Positions 1-5,974 of a stretch of DNA of 20,343 bases are shown here, piece after piece (positions within the stretch are counted from its first letter, which is position 1; each line of letters opens with the position of its first letter). The notes below the pieces were generated by a model. It saw nothing but the letters and a program-made list of their open reading frames with translations. It had not been told where the DNA came from and made no database searches. This DNA comes from CAYJXJ01 sp964374095 (GTDB lineage Bacteria; Elusimicrobiota; Elusimicrobia; UBA1565; UBA9628). A program made the position numbers and the translations under genes. The stretch lies in NCBI GenBank assembly GCA_964374095.1, contig CAYJXJ010000077.1, forward strand, positions 1-20,343. The letters run 5' to 3'.

Positions 1-921
1 CGCGCGGGCCGCCCGCAGCTCCAGCCTGATCTCATCACTCTCGAGGTCGCGACGCCGCCGGCGCTGCGGCCGCGGCGGGGAGCGCCGGCCGAGAAGGCGG
101 CGGCGATGCTGCGGGCCCTCAACGGCAATCGTTCCAGCGCGTTCACCAAGGCCATGGGAAGGGGGCCGGCGGGACTGCGGGCCTGCCCTGCCCCGCACCC
201 GCGCAAGGCCATGCTGGAACTGCACCGGCGCATGGCCTACGAGCCGGCCGGGAAAATCTTGGCGGCGTTCAAGGCTCGAATCGCCCATGAGCGCGATCCC
301 GTGGAGCGCGCGCGTTGGAGGGTGCACCGCGGAGAGCTCTATCTGTGGCAGGGCCGCTACCGCCAAGCCCTGGCCGACATCCGGGCGGGACTGCCCTTCC
401 GGCGCCTTTGTTGGCCGCCGGCGGGGGCGGCCGGAGCGTGCGTGATGCTGGGCCGCTATCGATCGGCCTTCGCCTATTTCAAGCAATGCCTCCGACGGGG
501 GACTCCGGAACGGGTGTGGCGCCCGTGGCGCGGCGAGGCGCTGCGGCGCATGGGGCGCCTGCGGGAGGCCCGGCGGGACCTGGAATGGGCGATGGGCCGG
601 GAGTCCGCCCAACCCGCGGCGCTGGTCAATCTGGCCCTGGCCTACGGGGCCTCGGGCCGGTCCTCCCAGCAGCGGGATTTTTTCGCCATGGCGTGCCATG
701 TCTGGCCGCTCCTGGCCGCCCAGGCCGCGGTCAAGGCGGGTCTGGGCCGGCGGGTGGGCGCCGGGAGCCTCAGCGACCGCGAGGTCTCCAAGTGCCTGGA
801 GGCGGTCCTGGGCCTCATGCGGGGCAATCGTTCGAACTGGCTGCCCGGGTTCTTCGCGCCCGGCCGAGCGCCCATGCGCGTGCTGGTGTCGTCGTTGGAC
901 TGGGCGTGGAAATCGCTATAA
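1..921 (+). CDS. TPR-repeat protein, 5' end outside the window
   Basis: The frame is open from base 1 to the TAA at 919-921 (306 codons). The first in-frame ATG is at 106, but the upstream codons read as ordinary protein, so the gene probably begins left of the window. From about residue 80 on it contains degenerate tetratricopeptide repeats of the pattern G-x-Y/L-x-x-A, for example around the WQGRYRQAL, MLGRYRSAF and MGRLREARRDL motifs. No signal peptide or membrane segment is visible in the part shown. A GNRS element occurs twice, at bases 124-135 and 823-834, in similar contexts, which suggests an internal duplication whose first unit is mostly off-window. It resembles the C-terminal half of the TPR protein at 5975-7285, so the two bracket the modification-enzyme cassette. 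The likely role is a protein-docking scaffold (inference). TPR identity is fairly sure; function is unknown. Confidence 0.75.
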   Translation, partial: RAGRPQLQPDLITLEVATPPALRPRRGAPAEKAAAMLRALNGNRSSAFTKAMGRGPAGLRACPAPHPRKAMLELHRRMAYEPAGKILAAFKARIAHERDPVERARWRVHRGELYLWQGRYRQALADIRAGLPFRRLCWPPAGAAGACVMLGRYRSAFAYFKQCLRRGTPERVWRPWRGEALRRMGRLREARRDLEWAMGRESAQPAALVNLALAYGASGRSSQQRDFFAMACHVWPLLAAQAAVKAGLGRRVGAGSLSDREVSKCLEAVLGLMRGNRSNWLPGFFAPGRAPMRVLVSSLDWAWKSL

Positions 922-922
922 T
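895..922 (+). promoter_or_regulatory. Candidate sigma70-type promoter giving a leaderless methylase mRNA
   Basis: A perfect TATAAT lies at 917-922, spanning the TAA stop of the upstream TPR gene. A weaker TTGGAC at 895-900 lies 16 bases before it. A start site about seven bases past the -10 box would fall on the ATG at 929, so the transcript would have almost no leader. No clear Shine-Dalgarno sequence precedes 929, which fits. The box lies inside coding sequence and the -35 matches only three of six consensus bases, so chance is a real alternative. Confidence 0.3.
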
Positions 923-928
923 GGGCGG

Positions 929-1624
929 ATGGCGGCGCAACGCGGCCCGCAGGTGTATCTCGTCGGCCTGGGCATGCCGGAACTGCGCACCCTGACCCGG
1001 GAGGCCTTCGAGGTTCTCTCGCAGTGCCGCACCCTTTTCGTCAACAACGCCGGACTTCCCCTGTTCACCGATATTTGCCCCGACGTCCGGGCGGTGGGGG
1101 AACTCACCCTCTGGCGGAACCCCGAATCGATCCGGGGCTTCATCAGCAAGGTCGTCGCGGCGGCGCGGCGCCGGCCCCCCGTGGCCTACGCCAGCTACGG
1201 ACACCCGCTGCTCTATGAAACCTCGGCGATCCATCTGCTGCGGGGCTGCCGGCAGGCGGGGCTGCGCTGTCGGGTGATTTCCGGCATCTCCACCATCGAC
1301 GCCCTGCTCTCGCAGCTCTGCCTGCCCATGCCCGTCGAAGCGGGCCTGCATGTGACGAGTCCCGCGCATTTGGCGCGCGCCACGCCGGATACCACCTCCC
1401 ACGTCATCGTTTTCAGGATTTGCGAGAGCCTCGAGCGAAGCCGCTTCCTCCGTCGGCGCCTCCTGAAGTTCTATCCCCCGTCTCATCGGGTCGCCTTGGT
1501 GAAATGCCCGAACTGGGAGCCGGGCCGGGTGCGGTGGCTGCCGATCAGGGACCTTCCGCCCAAGGGCCAAAAGGCCGACACGTATATGAGCCTCCTCATC
1601 CCTCCCCTCCCGCCGCCCTCGTGA
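929..1624 (+). CDS. Tetrapyrrole-methylase-fold SAM methyltransferase, borosin-like
   Basis: A 231-residue protein starting at ATG 929, chosen because the N-terminal VYLVGLGMPELRTLT motif of the TP-methylase family (residues 9-23) begins right after it. Family landmarks are YASYGHP at 87-93, VISGISTIDALLSQL at 116-130, SHVIVF at 157-162 and a C-terminal TYMSLLIPP at 218-226. The order and wording of these (YGHP, then GIS-x-x-D-x-L, then SHVIVF, then the terminal IPP) resemble borosin peptide alpha-N-methyltransferases more than CobA or CysG cobalamin enzymes, and no other corrin gene is nearby. The tyrosine-rich region that borosin enzymes carry between the first motif and YGHP is not obvious here, so methylation of a peptide backbone is an inference. 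It follows the TPR gene by 7 bases and overlaps the next gene by one base. SAM-methylase fold: confident. Substrate: unknown. Confidence 0.82.
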   Translation: MAAQRGPQVYLVGLGMPELRTLTREAFEVLSQCRTLFVNNAGLPLFTDICPDVRAVGELTLWRNPESIRGFISKVVAAARRRPPVAYASYGHPLLYETSAIHLLRGCRQAGLRCRVISGISTIDALLSQLCLPMPVEAGLHVTSPAHLARATPDTTSHVIVFRICESLERSRFLRRRLLKFYPPSHRVALVKCPNWEPGRVRWLPIRDLPPKGQKADTYMSLLIPPLPPPS

Positions 1625-3198
1625 TGGAGAACGCCGTCGTCTCGGGCTCCCGGGCCTACGCCTTGGCGGTCTTCATCGCGCTCTGGGTGGTCGTCGGCTG
1701 GAAGGACTGGTGGCACCAGAAGATCCGCCACCGCGACCTGGCCTGGGGCTTGGCCGGAACGGTCCTCGGGTACGCCGCGCTGGGCGTCAACACGGCGCTG
1801 GGCCTGGGCGGCTGGGTGGGCCGTTATCACACCGGGGCCTTCTACGCCGCGACGGCGTCCTCGGCCGGACTGTGCGTGCTCGCCGCGGCGGCCCTGTGGA
1901 TGCTGCGCGTCTGGCCCGCGGGCGACGCCAAGCTCTTCATGACGCTGTCTTTGCTCTATCCGATCATGCACCGCGCGCCGGCGTTCCCGCGCGAATCCCT
2001 TTTCTTAAATCTCCTCATCAACATTTTTCTTCCCGCCGCCGCGGCGCTGACCGCGCGCGCCGCCGTCTACATCTTCGACACGCGGCTGCGCCACGGGCGG
2101 GAGTTTCTCCTTCAGCTCGGGTGGCGGCGGGAGCTGGATTTCCTGCTCCAGGGCATGCGCCGGAGCGCGGCGCAGGCCTTGGCCGCGGCCCTGGCCTGGG
2201 GGCGCGCCCTGCGCGATTCGGCTCCCGGGGAGGCGGCGCGGTCTCTCCTCGATAAAGCGCGCGGCCTGGCCGGCAACGTCGGGCAATGGATTATCGGGAT
2301 GGCCTTCATGGCCTTGATCTCCTACTACCTCAAGGATTTCATGAGCTCGCCGTTCCTGCTGTCCCTGTTGTGCATGGGCCTCTTCATTCTCTACACCCAG
2401 CTCAGCCAGCGCGTCGGCCGTTGGCCCATGCGCGCCCTTCTCATCGGGCTGGGAGGGGCTTTCCTGCTCTGGAGGCCGCCCACCGACACGGCGCGCCTGC
2501 TCGGGCTTTTCGGCAACGTCACGGTCTTCGGTTTCTGCATGTTCCTCGGCATGAGCTGGTGCACCCAGCTTGTTTCCGGCGGGATGGGAAGCTTGGTCGG
2601 CTACCTCATGCCCCTTCTTTTGACGGGAGTTCTCTACGTCTTCTACCAGTTCGCGCGCCTGGCCCACGACGCCTGGCGGTGGGCGGCCGGGGGACTGCGG
2701 GAGGCGGGGTCGCTGGCGCGGGGCCTGACGCTTCCTGACCCGACGCCGTCCCTGGAGCCGGCGGCCACGGCGGTCCACGGGGTCCTGGCGTCGGCGCCCT
2801 GGGTGCCGGCGGACTGGAAGCCGGGCCTGGCTATGGCGGCCGACATGGCGGTGCTGGGGCTGTTCTTCGGCCTGGGGTTGGTGCTCGTTCGGCGCTGGGA
2901 TGAGGAGGTGCGGCCGTCGCATCGGCGTGAGGCGCTGGCCGCCGGGCTGCTCGTGGACCCGGCCTTCCTGGCCCGCATCGAGGACGAGGACCCTGATTTC
3001 TACGCGGCGACCTTCGGCAGCGTCTACGCCGACGGCCTGACCCCGGAGCAAGCCCAAGCCCTGCGGGGCTGGTGCGCGGAGCGCAGCCTAGAGGCCGTGC
3101 CGCTGGCCCCGACGATCTCCTTCGCTTCCTGGATTTTCATGGGGTTTCTCGTCACGCTCCTCCTGGGAGGCGGGCACGTGGTGGAGATCATCCTTTGA
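1624..3198 (+). CDS. A24 prepilin-peptidase-like membrane protein with long C-terminal membrane extension
   Basis: The 524-residue protein starts at ATG 1624 in a TGATG stop/start junction (GTG 1621 is an in-frame alternative). The N-terminal 150 residues fit the A24 aspartyl peptidase fold. Asp28 lies after the first membrane helix in KDWWHQKI, like the first catalytic Asp of prepilin or preflagellin peptidases, and Asp101 lies in PAGDAKL, matching the conserved GxxD/GDxK motif. Hydrophobic segments lie near 12-26, 40-60, 75-95, 104-116 and 127-150. About 370 further residues follow, with more membrane segments near 222-236, 241-262, 268-283, 293-310, 325-345, 402-422 and 500-518 and a soluble stretch near 425-495 (rich in Asp and Glu at 452-458). 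Stand-alone A24 enzymes usually lack such an extension. The likely role is proteolysis of a leader or signal segment at the membrane (inference). No prepilin-like substrate is visible here. Confidence 0.7.
   Translation: MENAVVSGSRAYALAVFIALWVVVGWKDWWHQKIRHRDLAWGLAGTVLGYAALGVNTALGLGGWVGRYHTGAFYAATASSAGLCVLAAAALWMLRVWPAGDAKLFMTLSLLYPIMHRAPAFPRESLFLNLLINIFLPAAAALTARAAVYIFDTRLRHGREFLLQLGWRRELDFLLQGMRRSAAQALAAALAWGRALRDSAPGEAARSLLDKARGLAGNVGQWIIGMAFMALISYYLKDFMSSPFLLSLLCMGLFILYTQLSQRVGRWPMRALLIGLGGAFLLWRPPTDTARLLGLFGNVTVFGFCMFLGMSWCTQLVSGGMGSLVGYLMPLLLTGVLYVFYQFARLAHDAWRWAAGGLREAGSLARGLTLPDPTPSLEPAATAVHGVLASAPWVPADWKPGLAMAADMAVLGLFFGLGLVLVRRWDEEVRPSHRREALAAGLLVDPAFLARIEDEDPDFYAATFGSVYADGLTPEQAQALRGWCAERSLEAVPLAPTISFASWIFMGFLVTLLLGGGHVVEIIL
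3183..3186 (+). promoter_or_regulatory. Shine-Dalgarno supporting a TTG start at 3195
   Basis: GGAG sits eight bases before TTG 3195, which overlaps the preceding TGA as TTGA, the same arrangement as the ATGA and GTGA junctions elsewhere in the operon. An upstream in-frame ATG at 3072 would instead overlap the previous gene by 127 bases with low-complexity, Arg/Gly-rich residues. Confidence 0.45.
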
Positions 3199-4649
3199 TC
3201 GCGTCAAGGCTCGATGCGGGGAATTGGATTCTGTCCCGGGGGCTGACACCCGAGTGGCGCCAGGTCGTGGACCGGCGGGCCGGCGAGGGGCTCGCCAAGC
3301 TCAGACGCATCTACGGCGTCTACCGGAGGCAGGCGCCCGCCGCGGCCAAGCGCCGGGGCTACGACTCGGGCCTGCGCTATTTCCTGGAGCGCGGCTCCCA
3401 GGCCCGTATCCGGCTGGCGACCGATCCCTGCTTCGACTATTGGCTCCATCTTTGGGATCGCCATTTTTCCAATGCCTCTCCGGTGGAGAACTGGCACCTC
3501 CAGTTCGGTCTTTTTCAGGGATTCGCGGCGCGCCTGGCTCTCGCGCGCGGGGAGAGCCGGGAGTTTGGAGCCACCCTCGACCCGGACGCGCATCTGCATC
3601 TTTACGGCGGCACGGCGCGCATCGAATTTCCCCCGGACTGCGCCCTCAAGCCCGTTCGCATCGCCACCGGGCCGCGGGGATTGATGGCCGCGGCGGGAAG
3701 CGTGAGCGGGGCGTGGCCGCGCGCGGCGGCGCTCTCTCCAGGCCCCGCGGTCTCCGCCGGCGGCGCCGTCCTGCGCCACGGCCGGGCCGCGGCTCCCGGG
3801 TTGGAGGTCGGCCAATGCGGCCTCCTGTTGACCCAGGCCGTTGTGATGCACGGGCTCGCCCGCCTCTCGGCCCGGGAGGAGGGCGACTTCGCCTCCGTGC
3901 TCGACGTCGCCCTCCGCCACATCCGGGAGCGGGATGCGGGCCTCCACGCCGAGATGACCGACATGGTGCGGGTTCTGGTTCCTCTGACCAACCCTCGCGA
4001 CCACGGCAGCGTGAGCTCTTCCTACGTCGATATGCGCGGGGCGATCTGCCTTTCGCACGCCGCCGATCCCCTCCTGCAGGCCGAGACGCTCATCCATGAG
4101 TTCTGCCATCAGAAGATCAACCAACTCACCACCGTGGACCCGATCCTTCTGCCGGGCCAGGACGGCCAGGTTTTCTACTCCCCGTGGCGCAAGGACGCCC
4201 GCCGTCTGCGCGGACTCATTCTCGGCGCCCATGCTTTCCTCAACGTGGCCGCCTATCTGCTCAAGTCCCTCTCCCGGGAGGACTATCCTCTGCGGCCGCG
4301 GATATCGCTGATGTGCAACATCGCGCGCCGGCTCTTCGAGGTGGAGGCCGCGCTGGGTTCGGCCTGCGGCTACGGCAGTTTCACGGAATTCGGGCAACGC
4401 TTCATTCTCGGCATGACCCGGGAACTCTCCGTCTTGTTCCACGGCGTCCAGTGGTTTCCGCCGGAACTCCTCCGGGAGACCCGCGCCGCCTGCCACGCCC
4501 ACCGCCGGCGCTACGCCCTGGCCCTGACCGGGATCCATAAGGCCGAGGGGTTTTCGGACGGGATACGGCGCCTGCGCTACGGCCAGCGCCGCGTGATCGT
4601 GCGGGGAAAGGCCCGCGCCGCGGCAGGTCCCGCAAAGGCGGGAACGTGA
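3195..4649 (+). CDS. HEXXH-motif putative peptide-modification protein (aKG-HExxH beta-hydroxylase type)
   Basis: A 484-residue soluble protein from TTG 3195. The core signature is HEFCH at 301-305, followed about 25 residues later by VFYSPWRKDARRLRGLILGAHAFL (about 327-350). HExxH, then YSPWR-x-D-x-R-x-L-x-G, then a His near 346, is the hallmark I associate with the HEXXH-motif putative peptide-modification family. Members are often found in RiPP clusters, and some have been described as iron- and 2-oxoglutarate-dependent beta-hydroxylases rather than peptidases. His301, His305 and a third ligand, perhaps His346 or a downstream Glu such as Glu382, would hold the metal (inference). The N-terminal part (about 1-200) has a QFGLFQGF helix near 103-110 and no membrane segment. 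It overlaps both neighbours by 4 bases. Family placement is fairly confident; the substrate is unknown. An ordinary zinc protease is the main alternative. Confidence 0.75.
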   Translation: MIASRLDAGNWILSRGLTPEWRQVVDRRAGEGLAKLRRIYGVYRRQAPAAAKRRGYDSGLRYFLERGSQARIRLATDPCFDYWLHLWDRHFSNASPVENWHLQFGLFQGFAARLALARGESREFGATLDPDAHLHLYGGTARIEFPPDCALKPVRIATGPRGLMAAAGSVSGAWPRAAALSPGPAVSAGGAVLRHGRAAAPGLEVGQCGLLLTQAVVMHGLARLSAREEGDFASVLDVALRHIRERDAGLHAEMTDMVRVLVPLTNPRDHGSVSSSYVDMRGAICLSHAADPLLQAETLIHEFCHQKINQLTTVDPILLPGQDGQVFYSPWRKDARRLRGLILGAHAFLNVAAYLLKSLSREDYPLRPRISLMCNIARRLFEVEAALGSACGYGSFTEFGQRFILGMTRELSVLFHGVQWFPPELLRETRAACHAHRRRYALALTGIHKAEGFSDGIRRLRYGQRRVIVRGKARAAAGPAKAGT

Positions 4650-5338
4650 ACCGCAAACAGATGCTGGATTGGCTGGCGGCCGCGGGGCAATGCGCTCGCC
4701 GCCGGTGCCCGGCCCTGCGGCGCAAGGTCGAACGCCTCGGCGGCGGGGCGGGCGAAATGTGGGAGGCGGGCGTGTGCAGCCGCGACCCCCTCGCCCTCCT
4801 GGGGGCGCGCTACGCCGGAAGCTCCGGCGATTTTCAGCGCTGGTCGGCCGCGGCCGGCCGCGTCCTGGGCCTGGCGGCGCCGCGGGCCGCGCCGCCGCCG
4901 AGCGAACTGCCCTGGTTGAGGCTGGTCTGGGAGACCCGCGCCGACCGCATCTCGGGAGGGGGTCTCTACGGGGCCGCGCCCCGCCGCGCGGGCGCCGCGC
5001 GGGCCCGGACTCTCGACGGCGGCATCGTCGAGCGCCGCGTCTCGGGATTTTCCCGGCGGCTCCTGAGGGATCCGGCCCTCGGCGCGGCGTTCTCGAGCTT
5101 GCCCGATCTGGTCCGGGTCCGCGACATGACGGTCGAGTGGGACGTCGCTTTCAAGCGTCCCCGGGAGGGTTGGAGCCTGCGATTCTCGGAGCCCATTGCG
5201 TGGCCGCTCTTTCTCCGGCTGGGGGTGGCTCGCCCTTTCGCCGAGAGTGGAACCCGGACCGCCTATCTCAACGGACGCGCGGCCGTGACGGAACTGGCAT
5301 TCGAGCCTTCGGGGCTGTGGGCCTTCCTGACCGCATGA
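4646..5338 (+). CDS. Hypothetical protein between HEXXH and QueC-like genes
   Basis: The 230-residue protein starts at GTG 4646 (GTGA overlap with the stop before) and ends in an ATGA overlap with the next gene. I do not recognise the family. It is soluble and rich in Arg and Ala, with an N-terminal helical part (about 1-80, Cys at 16, 21 and 44), a Pro-rich break near 81-90, and a C-terminal half that alternates like beta strands (RVRDMTVEWDVAFKRP near 157-172, GWSLRFSEPIAWPLF near 175-189, TAYLNGRAAVTELAFEP near 205-221). No catalytic motif, signal peptide or membrane helix is obvious. Reading-frame conservation on both sides by 4-base overlaps argues that it is a real gene. Because it sits tightly between a putative peptide hydroxylase and an ATP-dependent QueC-like enzyme, a partner, adaptor or substrate-binding role is a reasonable guess only. 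Confidence 0.65.
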   Translation: MNRKQMLDWLAAAGQCARRRCPALRRKVERLGGGAGEMWEAGVCSRDPLALLGARYAGSSGDFQRWSAAAGRVLGLAAPRAAPPPSELPWLRLVWETRADRISGGGLYGAAPRRAGAARARTLDGGIVERRVSGFSRRLLRDPALGAAFSSLPDLVRVRDMTVEWDVAFKRPREGWSLRFSEPIAWPLFLRLGVARPFAESGTRTAYLNGRAAVTELAFEPSGLWAFLTA

Positions 5339-5964
5339 GGGCCAAGCGGCCGGTAGGCGTGCTGGCCAGCGGGGGCCTTGACAGCGCGGTTCTGATCGGG
5401 GAGATGCTCCGCCGCGGCCGCGCGGTGCATCCCCTTTATATCCGTTCGGGTTTGGTGTGGGAAAGGGCCGAACTGCATTGGCTCAGGCGATTCGTGGCGA
5501 GGCTGGGACCACGGGGTATGCGGGCCCCGGTGGTGCTCGATGCCCCCGTCGCGGGGTTGTGGGGCCGGCACTGGAGTCTCGACGGCCGCGGCGTTCCCGG
5601 GGCGCGCAGCGCTTGGGATTCGGTCTATTTGCCCGGCCGCAACTTGATCCTTCTCACCTCGGCCGCCATTTATTGCCGCCGCCGCGGGATCGGCGAGATC
5701 GCCATCGGGACCTTGAAGGGCAACCCCTTTCCCGACGCGACCGCAGGCTTCCGGCGAGCCTTCGGGCGTGCCGCGGGCATGGGTTTGGGAGGGAGCATGC
5801 GGATCACGGCCCCTTTCGCGCGCCTCTCCAAGTCCGTTGTGATCCGCCGGGCGCGGGGCCTGCCGCTGGAACTGACCTTCTCGTGCCTGCTTCCGCGGGG
5901 AATACAACCGTGCCGTCGGTGCACCAAATGCGCGGAGCGCGCGGCCGCGTTGAGGCTGGCGTGA
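5335..5964 (+). CDS. QueC-like 7-cyano-7-deazaguanine synthase homologue (orphan)
   Basis: A 209-residue protein from ATG 5335; the P-loop starts only 11 residues in, which fixes the start. It shows the full QueC pattern: the PP-loop SGGLDSA at 12-18, LPGRNLILL at 99-107, IGTLKGNPFPD near 124-134, SK at 165-166, and a zinc site of four cysteines at 184, 193, 196 and 199 (C-x8-C-x2-C-x2-C) followed by ER. QueC adenylates 7-carboxy-7-deazaguanine and converts it to the amide and then the nitrile (preQ0) using ammonia. It is slightly shorter than typical QueC. No queD, queE, queF or tgt is nearby; instead it lies among putative protein-modification genes. QueC-like enzymes in some defence and protein-tagging contexts act on other acceptors, so a non-tRNA role is plausible (inference). 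A housekeeping queC placed here by chance is the alternative. Confidence 0.85.
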   Translation: MRAKRPVGVLASGGLDSAVLIGEMLRRGRAVHPLYIRSGLVWERAELHWLRRFVARLGPRGMRAPVVLDAPVAGLWGRHWSLDGRGVPGARSAWDSVYLPGRNLILLTSAAIYCRRRGIGEIAIGTLKGNPFPDATAGFRRAFGRAAGMGLGGSMRITAPFARLSKSVVIRRARGLPLELTFSCLLPRGIQPCRRCTKCAERAAALRLA

Positions 5965-5974
5965 GGGATGAGCG

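Noticed and set aside
815..1570. Minus-strand open frame opposite the methylase
   Set aside because: No recognisable motif, and the + strand frame carries the full TP-methylase signature.
3072..3194. Longer N-terminus for the HEXXH protein from ATG 3072
   Set aside because: It would overlap the membrane protein gene by 127 bases with Arg/Gly-rich residues. TTG 3195 has a GGAG site and a TTGA overlap like its neighbours.
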